Assembly (NCBI GenBank): GCA_016801885.1
Contig: CM028892.1
Location: forward strand, 9,246,114-9,310,113
Reading direction: 5' to 3'
DNA from: Toxotes chatareus
Lineage: Eukaryota; Chordata; Actinopteri; Toxotidae
DNA length: 64,000 bases
Shown here: piece after piece, positions 23,278 to 56,990 of the stretch
Numbering within the stretch: position 1 is the first letter of the stretch
How the letters are laid out: each line of letters begins with the position of its first letter
Notes under the pieces: generated by a model
Told to the model about the DNA's origin: nothing
Seen by the model: the letters and a program-made list of their open reading frames with translations, nothing else
The model's database searches: none
Program-made: the position numbers and the translations under genes

Positions 23278-26211
23278 TTAAGAGGCCAAACCCAGAAAGA
23301 ATCCACCAACGAACCCACTGGACAGAACAATGTTCCTCTTTATAAAGTCTGTGGCCTGCACAGAAAGAGAGGAGAGGGAAAAGATGAAGAAAGAGTCGGT
23401 AAGAGTTTAAAATAAAACAGATGAATGGGTGTTTGTGTGGTTGAGTGATGCTGGAAAAATAACCAGGTAAATAATCAAAATTAGAAACCATTTGAATGGG
23501 GAAATACCACACATTATAACCACCAATTGACCCTATGAATACACCATATATCTATCTACCTGCTCTCTTGAGCCTGCTGTGTCACAGCTAGTGAGTGCAG
23601 TATGGCTAATAGTACACTAGAGGGCATTGCTGCTTTGCACAACACCACCACAAAAGGACATATGAGAATAAGACATGCATTTAGTTCTAATTTATTACAT
23701 GTCAGACACATGTTAGTTATGGAGCTAGATGCCTTTTTCTAGTCAACAGACTAAAATGTTTAATTTAGTTTGGTTTCAAGTTTTACTTAAGTTTCTCAGT
23801 CAAAGAAAAACAAGCCAAAGCGTGAAAGAAAAAGCAAGCTTTGTTACAGGTACCTTTACCTCCTCAATGAATGTGTTTATTTCAGGAGCTGCTTTGTTTG
23901 CTTTCTTCTTCAAGTGTTTCTTTGCTTTGTTCACATCTTTCTCCACCTTCTTCCAGTCCACCTGCACGTAACCACTGTGATTGGCAATCTGTAAAAAAAA
24001 AAAAAAACAAAACGAGTCATATTCAGAACTGATTGCATGGTAAGTTTGGGTGTATTTAATAATACTTTATGTTGTACTGCATTTGTTTTGGATCCACCTT
24101 TTCTATTTTATTTTCTATTTTGAGGCACAATGTACCTTTTTGGAAAAGCTCAATTCAAAACTGCCTTTTGACACAACATATTACACTGACACAACATATT
24201 ACACTGACATAACATGTTTGCACTTAAAGTCCCCTGTAATTGCACTCTACTGAGCTACTGACCCCTTGTTTGGTCTTATCACCTGAATTTTTCTGTGCTG
24301 TATTGTCATCAACATCTGGCGGTTTATGATATCCAGTGCGAAATAATCAGTGTTTTACTGAGACCCTCTAGACCTGACTGTAAAACAACACAAAAACATA
24401 CCATTTTCATCGAAAGACACAGATGATTCTGTCCCTGAAATATAACCTTGGTCTTCTTTGAGTACTAACTGGTGATTTGTTCGAAGTCAAATCATTTTTG
24501 GATCCAAAAAGATGAGGTTTGATGCACCTGCCATATCTGGCATATAATAATAAGTATTTGTTTTCCCTGACCTTGATAAAAAAGAACTGATATGGAGAAT
24601 GAACCAACATAAATTCTGCCTGACAATAAATTACCTCTGGGACTCTTCAGTGTATCAAAATGTAAAAATTGAAAAACTTTTTTCTTTCTGAGTGCAGAAA
24701 TCTGTCTTTGTTCCACATCTGAAGCCTTGCTAAAATAACAATAATAAAAACACAGAGAGATGCAAGGTTATGTATTCAAGGCACAGTTTCACCCACAGCT
24801 ATTTTGTATTGTCATCGGTCAATGGATTGAGTCCTTTGACTGTCTCTGGTGTAATCTATTTGGTTACAAGGACATTTTTAAGAGCCAAACTAAGACACTG
24901 ATAGCACAGCAACACCCAATAAGAATCCAGATGGCCTGAGTCTACCTAGAGCCAGCTGACACACAATGGTTGTTTTGCTGCTGCAGAGGAGGGACCAGCT
25001 GAATATCATGCTGTGCAACTGGCATCTTCAGTTTTCAATGAAGTAAGAAGGCAAAATATGATTCTCACAAAGGATGCACTTTTTTCCATCACTAAGATAC
25101 AATGTTGATGAAGTAGATATCACGTAGCCACAAAACATTATGTTATGGTAATCTTACCTGTAAAAGAAGGAACCCTCCACCAACAGCAGTTGCAGCTATC
25201 TTCCCAACTCTCTGGAACAGGTAACCAGCACACCTGTATGTGTAAAGAAGGGAAGAGTGTTCTTTACGTGATAAAAACATAAAGAAGATGTATACTAAAC
25301 AGTACAGACATGCTGAATTTCAATTGTTGATTATAATTATTTAGTTACACAACATATGCATTCAGTCGTGTTTTTGTTTTGGTGTTAACTGCCATGTTAG
25401 TAGTATGTTATACTATTAATGATTTCTTTACTGAATTACTGAACTAACTCAGTAAAGTTTGGTTAATGTTCTGTCAAAATACATTGCAATAGCCTGAGTT
25501 GATCCAGACGTGACCCCACGAGCAGACAGACCCCCAGCCCTTACCATCCAGTCACTCCTCCCATCATAAGCTGCGTGGCCACAGAATATTTCTCAGCAAT
25601 CGGGCCTGAATTGTTCCCAAACACCCTGCTCCACCACTGGTGCCTCCGGGCATATTCTGTCAGGTCCACAACTTCATAAACCTCATCGTCACTCTCTGGC
25701 TCATCCTGACCTGCTATGAGACAAAGGTTAAGTTAACAAAGAAAATATTTCAGATATATCTAAAGCATAAGAGAAAGTAAGGGCTCTATATACACACTAA
25801 ATAGAGCTCCACCTCACCTTACTTCACTTCGATTACACTATAGACATATTTCAAACGACTCAGTTATTGTCTGCGTCTTATATTTGGCTGTTCAAACCCC
25901 AAACCTAAAAGTGAACCTTCACGTATGTGAGGGCAGTACAGCTACAACAGGCTCTGAGGGCTGCTTGTTTATTCCATGTAAACGACTTGGGAAGCTAACA
26001 TTAGCTGGCTAGCGTCAAATGGCTACCAAATAAATATCTTCATCACTAATACCCCCTTTTCGGACAGTTATAAGCATTGGGGTGAAGAGAGTATCCCCAT
26101 TTCATTATCGCCGAAGAAAAAAGTTATGAATTCAAACACTGATGAGGGTAATAACACCGGTATTTTTAACAAACAAAATAACTCACCCTCTCTGTGGTCC
26201 ACCGTCGCCAT
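23278..26211 (-). CDS. fundc1: FUN14 domain-containing protein 1 (mitophagy receptor)
   Basis: Outer mitochondrial membrane receptor that recruits LC3 during hypoxia-induced mitophagy. Five coding exons on the minus strand: 26187-26211, 25545-25713, 25158-25233, 23860-23988 and 23278-23355, giving 158 residues (human 155). The N terminus faces the cytosol and holds the LC3-interacting motif YEVV within DEVYEVVDLTEY. Three membrane segments follow: SVATQLMMGGVTGWCAGYLF, VGKIAATAVGGGFLLLQ and NIVLSSGFVGGFFLGLAS, with the loop VDWKKVEKDVNKAKKHLKKK between the second and third. FUNDC1 rather than FUNDC2 is shown by LTEYARRHQWW and by linkage to KDM6A. The residue before the LIR Tyr is Val, not the Ser phosphorylated by ULK1 in mammals. 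Exon 2 has two adjacent possible acceptors (NAGNAG). Confidence 0.96.
24170..24212. repeat. Short tandem duplication (about 18-base unit)
   Basis: The unit acacaacatattacactg occurs twice in a row, followed by a partial third copy, in FUNDC1 intron 3. Confidence 0.75.
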
Positions 26212-27109
26212 TTTGGAGAAACTAGTTATGTCACCAGGATGTTGACAGTCCTAAGCCACGCCCACATTATGATGCTTTGCCACGTCAGTTAAAATGCATT
26301 GATCTCTCTTGATTAGCCTCAGCAATTTAGCAACTTTATTAATAAATGGCTGCAACTTTTTCTCCATGCGAGGAAGATTTCATAGAATTATTTAACCATT
26401 TAACTTTGGAGTGCGCAAACTGAAGCTGCTTGGTGTGAAGGGATCGGAACGAATGATGCATTGCAGTCATCGTTCAGCCAGCATGTAAGGGAAAACGGTA
26501 CCCAAGTGTCAATACATATTACTGGATACCAGATGATATTTCACCGTGTGGAAGTTATTGCATTTTATCAGGGGAAACAAAGCTCTTGCACTTTAATGCA
26601 CATGGGTGACAGACACGTTCAGGCAGTAAATACTTCTGAATATGCTTCCAGAATTATCGTGATATAAAAGATGAGTGGTTTGCAGGGAGAATATGAATAT
26701 TTAAGATAAAAGAATGATATAGCAGGGGTGTCATATGGTAGGATGCAGGCGCTCTCATTGGCTGAAGAGGGGGGAGAGGGCGTGGCTACAGCGGCGCGTG
26801 GGTTCGCTTAGGTGACACAATTATAACAACTTTATCTTCGCGGCCGAAACGCGTTTTATTGTCAAATACTCACATTTTGGATATTGTACTCAGTTATTCT
26901 TATTCAAATCGCGGCGCAAGATCACTTTGTGATGAAAGATGTGACGTTTGAGGAGCCACCCGGAGAGCGCTTCTGTCCCCCCGAAAGGATTTACTATATC
27001 GAATCGCATCTTTTCACCCTGGGAAAAAGTTTTTGATCATTTTGTTTTCTTCAGTTTTTCTTCTTTGATTCGGCGGAGCAAACCGTTTGTCCCCGCGTCG
27101 CGATTTTCC
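26212..27109. promoter_or_regulatory. FUNDC1-KDM6A bidirectional promoter interval
   Basis: The two start codons point away from each other and are 898 bases apart, so both promoters must lie here or nearby. CpG density rises from about 26780. An inverted CCAAT box (cattggctga) sits near 26757, and GC-rich motifs such as gcggcgcg follow. The half next to FUNDC1 is AT-rich. There is no TATA box at a convincing place. Confidence 0.6.
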
Positions 27110-48637
<21,528 letters not shown>

Positions 48638-49845
48638 CATTAGGGGACACCTCCTCCTTCTTCTGCTGTGGAGCCATGAAGCCCATGCACAGGAACTTGT
48701 ATTAAGATTTAAAAAGAACAAAACAAACATCTACATACACGGACCATTTCTGATATTCAGGAAAGCCAAGGCCGTCTCCCCGCCCTCACCACCGCCCCTC
48801 CCATATGGCTGGTCTCCATAGCGACGGCTGGAGGCTGAGTGTGTCTGTCTATGCAACCTGTCTGAAGTGCTGGGGCCTGGCCCTTCCAGAGGGGGGCGCC
48901 ACCGAGCTCGCTAACAGGACTTGTTCCTCCCTTCTCCGCCGCCCTCCCCCCTCCCTCCCAGCCCCCTCTAATGACAATGGTTCAGCCCTGTTTAAATGGA
49001 GGACTTAATCAAAAACGGTTGGGAACAGGGGGGACGAGGGGGAGGATGGGATTCTATAACACGTGATAAAAAAGTTTTTGTAGATACTCGTTAACTGTCA
49101 CAACTGGCAACACCACCCGTAAAAGACTACTGACTTGACAACCTTTCTCCCTCTCTCTCCCTCTTTCTCTTTTTCTATTCTGGTAACAGGATGAAATGTT
49201 GGCTTTGATTTATAGATTTCCCCCAAATTTTCTTGTTTTTCCTTCTAAGGAGCACTAGCCTAACTGGTCTTTTTCTATGGTAGATAGTAATTTTAAAACT
49301 CTTTGGACAGTAAAATCTCCAAAAAAATTTGTAATGTGAAGAGTTTAGGTGATTTTTTTTCTCTCTTTCCTTTCTTTCTTTCTTTCTTTTTTTTTTACAG
49401 GTTTTGTTTTATCTGTCTCGTTCTTTTCAAAACTATGACGTTTTGTTTGTTTCTTAGGTAAAAAAAAAAAAAAAGGAAAAAATTTAAGAAAAAAACTTAC
49501 TAGCCAAGTCACAAAGAAAATGGGTTGCACATAGACTTACGGAATAAAGTTTAATTTGTGATTTTTGTTTTGTTGTTTCTAATCTTGATGTAAATTTACA
49601 CTATTTATAAATACATATTTATTGCTTGAAAATATTTGTTGATGGAATGCTGTTATTTTTTCCAGAGTACCTGCCATTAAATTTGAAGGAGTTTTGTCAT
49701 TTTAACACAACTCCTCTTACATTTTCTATATATAAATAAAATTGCTTAGCAAGCATTGTACAGAAACGGACATTTAAAATTGTTTTATTGTTTGAAGAAT
49801 GTTTTATGATGAGTCAATAAACACAAAGTTGTCAAATTATCCATG
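48638..49845 (+). other. KDM6A 3' UTR
   Basis: From the stop codon to AATAAA at 49816-49821, about 1.2 kb. Another AATAAA lies at 49543-49548. The distal part is AT-rich with overlapping ATTTA/TTATTTATA motifs around 49600-49630, possible AU-rich stability elements, and homopolymer A and T runs at about 49350-49490. Confidence 0.7.
49816..49821 (+). terminator. Distal polyadenylation signal of KDM6A
   Basis: AATAAA followed at a suitable distance by a GT-rich stretch (catgtttgtctgg), the usual downstream element. This is the best end point for the gene. Confidence 0.65.
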
Positions 49846-51159
49846 TTTGTCTGGTTCCTTTCACATACCACAGTCCATTTACAGTAAATATTCAATAATC
49901 AAATGAATAAAATGTGTGTGAGTTAAGGCCTGAAACCCAGCAGACAATGTAGCTGTAGACTGACACACACAGAATCCTACACTGTATGCCAGGTCCAGAA
50001 CTTACCCAGTATCTCAAAACTTCATTTTTATTTTTATTAAAAAAAAAAAAAAAAGTTCCAGCTGTCCTCCAAACTACCCGTGCAGTCTGAGATTAGCTCG
50101 GCTGGCAGCTCTTCTCTTCACAGTGGGTGGCATTCGAGACATTTCTTTGAAATTTAACAAGGGGACGGTGTGAACTAGACGTGGAAAACGCCAGCAGTAA
50201 CCTGCTAATCTTGTTGGAGCACATTAAATATGATAATTCCATCATACAGTAAGCCTGTGTGTCATCATCATCATCATCATACATCCTGAGTGGCGTGGCT
50301 GCCAGCAGAGACCCAGTAGCCAGATGTAGCTGCTGCCAGCCCCACAGGATCTACACTGACTACTGAGCAACCACTGGGCGCCCCGTGGCTCTGCGGCTCC
50401 GGTCGGAGCCAAAATGGCTGCCTGATGGTCACATTTCAGCCAAGACGGGAAATGATGAGGAGGAAAACAACTTCATGCTGAGTGGACATGACAAACAAGC
50501 AGGTTCCCCGGGATGTTAAGTAAGTCGTCAGCTGTACCACTAATATAATACAGGTGCAGACTAATAATACAGTTTGTAAAGAAATAGAAAAACATGCTTT
50601 TTGTAACTTTTGTGACGCAGCTCTAATACAAAAAAAACTCCTTCAAAAATGTCAGCATTGCACCAGAAAACACAAAGTTGAGGAAGCGTTGTTAACAACA
50701 CAGAAGCTCTTTTCCCACTTGCACCTTCACTCATAAGTTCTCTGTCAATTTCCTGCGTTGGTAGCAAGTGAAAAGGTTGTTTGACTCAAATTTTTCGTGT
50801 GAGAGGTTTCTGCAGCTCTGTCAGCTCTGCAGGAGCCATTAAACCCTTTTCACACGTCCTGCAACATGGCAGCTTCCATCCTCCTGACGAGGGTGTAGTG
50901 TTTGGCGTTCACATGTACATAAGATCTCTCAAAAGAAAATATCAGTGTTTGCACATGACATGATCATTGTGGTTAGAATAGCTGTTGTTGTATTTAATGG
51001 AGTGTCATAAAACTTTGTACCAAAATTGACAAATAGCAAAACAATGAGGGACTGACAGACTGAAAAGAGGTTGAGGTGCATGTGGGAAAAAAGCTGAAAT
51101 CTGCTGTTTCCCTCCTCATCTCCCTCTTTGCATTTCAGCGCAGCACTTTCCCTCTGCTC

Positions 51160-51285
51160 CTACAAAGAAACCAAGATGGCCGTCAGAGCCAGGCTGTTGT
51201 CCATTTTGCCTGCCACACAGATGGACGCTGGAGGACTTTCCACCACCTTCAGCATCGCTGTCTTGTTCAAAGCCTGATGGGAGTC
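51160..51285 (-). other. Candidate minus-strand terminal exon (unrecognised)
   Basis: On the minus strand a strong acceptor (ctctttcttttccag) at 51286 is followed by a 41-codon frame ending in TAG, with a marked C/G preference at third positions and the text TAMLKVVESPPASICVAGKM. A second frame of the same stretch is also open and the plus strand is open as well, so coding status is uncertain. I do not recognise the family, and no partner exon was identified. Confidence 0.2.
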
Positions 51286-52344
51286 CTGGAAAAGAAAGAG
51301 GTTGATATGAGAATCATTTTATTCATATTTGCAGTATAACTGTGAAACTGCACTCAGGAAGCAAGATGGCTGAATCTGTTCCCATGGGAAATTAACTATC
51401 CAGCATTTTACATTTAAAATTCAAATGCATTTGAAAGCTGTGAGAAGAATTCTCTGGTGGTCATGAAGTCATGCAGATATGTACTGTGTATATATGTATG
51501 TATATAGCTGCTGTTGTATGTTGGTTTTCTGAAAACATGTTGATTCTCCACCCACAAACTTTTTCATGAACAAAACCAAGTGTGGGTGTGGATTCTAGGA
51601 AACTAGATGCCAGTTTTAATGTGCATGTCAGTTAAGAAGACGGAGACTTCCTGTTGGCTGTCTGAAATGACAAAGGCAGGAAGCTAGAGTTTTGCGATAC
51701 AGTGAAAATAATGTTATATGTTAAGTGTGTGTGTGTGTGTGTGTGTGGGGGGGCATACAGGTGGCAGAAGGGCTCTGTGAACGTAAAGCTGTGAAAATAC
51801 TGTACCAACAAATGAAGCAGCATGTGAAACTTTTTTCATGTCACCACATTTCTCACTTTCATTTAATGTTAGTTAACGTCATCCCACACTGTGTTGTTCA
51901 GTGGGCTCAAACTAGAAAAACGTTGAATAGTCCTTTAACTTTCCTCTCCCTATATTTTCCACCTATATCGTCTGTGAAATCTGGCTGTGTTCCAGCTGAG
52001 AGGTATGTGAACTCTGCTTGGCCCGGACCACCAACCAACCCCCCGCTCCCCAAATCCAGACTAACAATGTCTCCCTGTGTTGAGTGAGGAAAAAAAAGGG
52101 GAGAAAGCGCAAAGGAGTTAAACCAGCAGAGTGATCAATGCCCCCCCCCCCCCCATCCCTCTTTTCCCCCTTTCCTTCCTTCCTGTTCCCTCCATCTCTG
52201 CCCTGCCTGCGCTCTCATTTCCGCCTTTGTGAGAAACAGACAGGTGGCCCTGACTGCTAATTTTAACCTGATTGTTTGCCTGCGCTTCCCACAGCTATGT
52301 ATAGATGCCTGCAATAAACCAAGTAGGTCACCATGTGAGACTCT

Positions 52345-52401
<57 letters not shown>
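52345..52401. repeat. Compound (CA)n(TA)n(CA)n microsatellite
   Basis: About 11 CA units, about 11 TA units, then CA again. It is mirror-like and unstable in type. Confidence 0.9.
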
Positions 52402-52848
52402 CTACAGACACACACACGCAGTGGGCCCTGACCTCTAAAGCTGTCTGGCTCATCCATTCATCCACTCTGTTGCAAGTGATCCTCCCTGATTGGCTGTCAG
52501 TTTCAGCCAATGGCAGAGCTTCCTGCTGCCCATTCATAAAACCCAGGGTCATTGAGGATAATGTGGTATTAAGGCACGTGCAGAGAGGAGGGGTAATCCC
52601 ACTTTTTATTCTGCGCGGCAGAACTGAACTACATTAATACTGATTAGTGATTATTTTATGTCACTTAAATATGGATTAAGGAAAAAGAATAAACAGATGT
52701 TTTTATGGGTTTATTAGTGATATTTATGCGTACTGCTGGTGTAAACAGAATCTGTAGTAATTTGGTTAATTGTCAACTGTTTGCCTGGAGCTGCAAATGG
52801 CACATTCCTGTTTGTGGTTCCTCCATCTCTCTCAGGTTCGACTCAAAG

Positions 52849-52849
<1 letters not shown>

Positions 52850-52882
<33 letters not shown>
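52850..52882. repeat. (CA)n microsatellite
   Basis: About 16 CA units in the region downstream of KDM6A. Confidence 0.92.
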
Positions 52883-52886
<4 letters not shown>

Positions 52887-55669
52887 CTTCAATCCTCTGC
52901 AGTGTTGTTTCTTCCCCTCTGTAATTGCCCCCCACCCCTGCTAGTTTTCTGACCTGTTCCAATGTTAACACTTTTTTCACCTCCTCGGTTACATGTTTTT
53001 ACGTGGAAACTCGTGACTGTGTCAAAGTGACTCACTTGTATGGAGCCTAATGTGCGACATCCAGAGCTTATAGCTGAGAGGGAGGAGGCAGAGGGGCCGC
53101 TCGTTCATCCAAGCTGAAAAGGCCCTTTTAAAATAACTTCATTTAATGTCCCCATTGAATAATAACCAATTGATCAATTAATTAATAATTATTTACGGGG
53201 ATCTCACTATTCCATCTGTTCTGCTAGAATACAGTGCTAAGAAGCAAAATAATAAATCATGATGAAATGTCTCTGCCCCCCTGTTCATGTTTTGTAAGGA
53301 CAAGCAACTTTAAAGCCCCTGAAACCTTGATTTAATTATTTTTCTATGACTTTAAACATTTAAGACAAAATAAGATTTGATACAAGTAGATGCTTATTCA
53401 TCAGAAAAAACAACTCTACTATCGATCATCAAAAAAGCAGCAAATAACTATCAAACATAAAACCAGCAGCAGGAGCCAAAATATACATTATCACAGAATC
53501 AGTGCACGTTAAATCACAGACTCATGATACTATGCAAAGGTGAATTATCCCTTTAAGAACCACTAAACTGCGCACAGTCTTGATCACTGGGGGACGACTG
53601 TCGATTTCTTAGCTGCAAGATAAAACCCATCCACTCAACAACATAAAGAGTCGCCTCAGTCGAACGATGAGATGCGAGGCATGTTTGCAGTGGGCTATCC
53701 AAGATAACAAAAAAAGCGGTGCTACCCATTGCCATGGAAACGGAGAGTAATTAGCACAGAGTGCTGTTCAGAGAAAAAGAGAGAGGGAGAGGGAGCATGA
53801 TTTTGTGTGTGTGTGTGTGGGATGTTGGCCTGCTTTCAAAAGATGAGAAGAGGACAAGGAGGAGATGAAGTAACATCACCTCCGTGATGGTTTCAGGTAT
53901 CATTACACACCGGCACAGACAATAACTTCCTCTGTGCTGACTCAATTTTTCACTATTGAATTTGATGAAGAAATTTTTTACTTTTACTGAAGGAAAGAGT
54001 TCGACAGGCTTCGTCAGTGCTGCTCTGCTCGGGCCCCCGAAGCCTCGCTGCATGTTTAAACAGGGACTGTAACTGGAAAGCTGGGTTCAGCTGTTGATCT
54101 GGCTCACGCTGCTACAGTCCCTCATGTGCTGTGGATGTGTCTGTCCATCTGTTGGTCATGTGACATTAGTTTTCAACTGATCTGATTTTTGACAAAAGCT
54201 GAAACTCAGAGGAGTTGAGCGTTTTTGACAAAACCAGGAGCCATGATGCATCTTGTCACTGATTGGCCCTCGGTTTGCTCGCATCATTCACAGAGGATGA
54301 CATGTTTACTTGCATAACCCTCTTTTCCGAACCGTTATTTATGAAGTTGACTCAGCATGATTCTGTTTACCTCAAATACCCCGCTTCAGATTCATACCTC
54401 TCTGCTCATTTGCACGGTACAGCAGCAGCCAGCTGCTGGTTGTTACTGAGCTGCAGGTTTTAGGTTCAGTGCCTCACTAAGGGCCCCTACGCTGACCCCC
54501 GGAAGTGAACTCTCATAGAACTGATCTGTCCCCCGTGTCAGGCAAGAACAAATCTAATCCAAAAACAATTTTTGATAAGATAGTGCTTCACGCATTTCCA
54601 CCCAGTTCAGACTCTATGGACACACACACTCAAAACACCCACACAGCTGGCACACAATTTGCTGTTGTTCTTCAAGCATTGAGCGGCTCCTCAATCACTC
54701 TCTTCTCTGCAACAGCTAATGGCAGCCAGGAGCCCACAGGCGCGTATATGCTAAGAACAATTATGCAGATGTGTGCTAAAACCACTTTGGTGGTATAATC
54801 CAACAATCAGTCCATTATAGTAATTGTCGTTAGCGAGTGGGCGATTATGGTTTCGACAGATGCTGATGAACCAGCAGAGCTCTGCTGGTTTTATGCAAAT
54901 CTGGCGAGACCCATTTTAATATGTCAGATGTAATGTCACTGTATTTCTGAAGTTAACGCCGAGCTGGGGAGAGTGTGTGTGTGCATGTGTGCGTTTGACC
55001 ACAGGAGGGTTTACAGGCACAAAGAATCTGACAGAACTGAATTCACCTTCTGAAGAACTGTGCGCAAATTATACAGGTTGGAGGGTCGGAAAAAGGAAAG
55101 TGTTGTGTGTTTGTTCTTTATGCTGAAGTTAGGGTGGTCTGAAATTTTGGGGGGAGCAGAGGAGGGTCTTTAATTTTCCATGCTCCAGATTTATATCTTA
55201 TTTCATCTTTGTTTTGTGTGAGAGAAAAAAAGCACTACAGTACTTTCTGCTGGAGTTTTCCTGGAGTATTTGTGTATCATACTTATCAGTGCTGAGGTCA
55301 TCTGGCCCCTTTGTCCAGTTGTAATGCATCAGCTGGGAACTTAGTGAATGTGTGTCATGTGAGAAGGCAACATGTCAGCTGCTCCAATAATGTGGTTAAC
55401 TTAAAGAGGAAGACCAGGAATGTATCCTAAACTCAACCCCAGTCCTCCTCCTCCTCCTCCCCCCTCAGTCATGGGTTCTCCGCTGGGTAATCGCATACCA
55501 AAAACACAAGAATTTCCCCCTCTCTCTTCTCCAAGCAGGGGCTACCCCCCCTCCCTCCCTCTCCTGCGTCAAACTGTGCTGAGTTCACCAGGAACAAACC
55601 GGAAACGTTTTTGCATTCTAAATAAAAGCATACGGCTCAGCTTGGGAAAATGTTAAGGAAAATTAGGTG

Positions 55670-55800
55670 GACTAAAGTGATGCAGGGGTCAGCGCTTCCA
55701 CTGCTTTTCTGTGTGGAGTTTGCATGTTCTTGCGTGGGTATTCCGCCCAAAGTCGGCTAGGGGGTTGGCTTCTGCCCCCCTGCCCGTGACCCCCGTATTT
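55670..55800 (+). repeat. Degenerate fish SINE-like repeat
   Basis: The text gtgatgcaggggtcagcgct, then tctgtgtggagtttgcatgt and gcgtgggt, matches the common fish repeat whose consensus runs gtggtgcagtggttagcact ... tctgtgtggagtttgcatgt. The copy is truncated and diverged. The 3' end is not recognisable. Confidence 0.5.
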
Positions 55801-55849
55801 CCCTTGCGCCACTGCAAGCACATCCGACTCTTATTTTGCAATACTTAAA

Positions 55850-56014
55850 CGGAAGTCTAGGATTTATTGCCTCTCACTTGACGCTGGTGGCAGCGGTTCT
55901 GAGAGCGGCTTTGAGAGCGGTTCCCAAACTGCTCTTAATGTGAAAAATACAGAGAAAACGCCGGGCGCATTCCTGAGACCCGGAGACATCCATGCCCGAC
56001 CGTGACAGGCAGGG

Positions 56015-56088
<74 letters not shown>

Positions 56089-56990
56089 AATCGTGCGTCT
56101 CTGCGGGGGTGGAGAGCTTGGAGACCACACACTTTGCGCATTGCCCCCACACACATACACACGGGACCAAGCGGCACACTTGGCCCTCAAAGTACCGAAA
56201 CATTTCAGTTGGGGAAAAGAAAAAACACAACTGATTGTTCACCGACGCTGCAGATGTGGCGTTGGGATAAAAAAACGACAGTTTGGTGCGCGAAAATCCC
56301 CCTTTTTTAACCAAGTGGAGAGAGTGAAATGTGCTCCACGGAGAAGCCCCGCATGGCCAAAGCAAAGCATAAGCGAGATGATGAGACGGACTTTGGCCAA
56401 AGTGAGCGATCAGAAACGACACCAGTGTTCAGTAAAAACAACAATACCGTATTGTTTTCACGTTTTTCAGCCCGATCACACACTGCGTTGCGCAATCTGC
56501 ATGGACAGGCTGTGATCGGCGGAGCGGTGCCGACGAACGAGAAAAAGTCTGTTAAACTTCCCTTTCTCCAACACTGGCAACAACAACAACAACAACGACA
56601 CATCGAGTCTGGAGAAAAGTTGTTATATCCTCCCGGGAGATAAAGTACTGTATGAAAACAGGCTCCACTTACCGTGGCTGCGTCTGCTGGCCGCATGTCC
56701 CCATGAGAGTGTTGTGTGTTGAGTGCGTGTGTATATGTGTGTGTGTGTGTGTGCAGAAGACGCATACCGATACTAGAGGTCGGAAGCGCAGCGCGACACG
56801 TCAACGCGTGTTGCCTCCATATCATAAGGGGGGATTCTTCAGCTGCTGCCTGGCCCTGTGGTGCACAAACTGGGGTCCGGGGACCTCCGCGGGGCCCCGA
56901 TGTAGCAAAGCTGGGAATAGTCGGGAGTGCAACAAGCTACAAGTGGCTGCTGAGAGCGATGCAGAAGAGCTCGGAGACAATGGTGCATAA
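55850..56990. promoter_or_regulatory. CpG-containing island, possible promoter/first exon of an unidentified gene
   Basis: CpG frequency here is clearly higher than in the AT-rich flanks (for example ctttgcgcattg, cacgtcaacgcgtgttg, gggccccgcgg-type text). It is split by a long GT repeat. On the minus strand a good donor, CACG|gtaagtgg, ends a possible first exon at 56673; the last ATG before it (56704) would start MGTCGQQTQPR. On the plus strand a 104-codon frame starts at 56329 but has no domain and ends in CAA-repeat Gln. I cannot say which gene, if any, starts here. Confidence 0.35.
56017..56082. repeat. (GT)n microsatellite
   Basis: About 32 GT units, the longest pure dinucleotide repeat in the window, inside the CpG-containing island. 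Confidence 0.95.

Larger units (their letters stand above)
49850..55650. other. Region downstream of KDM6A, no recognised gene
   Basis: AT-rich DNA with CA/TA microsatellites at 52345-52401 and 52850-52882, a poly-C run at 52141-52154, a poly-A run at about 50040, and a possible minus-strand exon at 51160-51285. The stretch at about 53140-53200 is rich in ATTA/AATTAAT motifs, and 54690-54960 looks like conserved non-coding DNA, but neither can be proven by eye. Confidence 0.6.

Noticed and set aside
53751..54053. 100-codon minus-strand frame near 54 kb as a gene
   Set aside because: No recognised domain, a CA-repeat-derived His-Thr stretch near its end, and no convincing splice borders.
55864..56515. 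Long frames with Thr-His or Cys-Val repeats near 56 kb
   Set aside because: They are translations of the GT/CA microsatellite.
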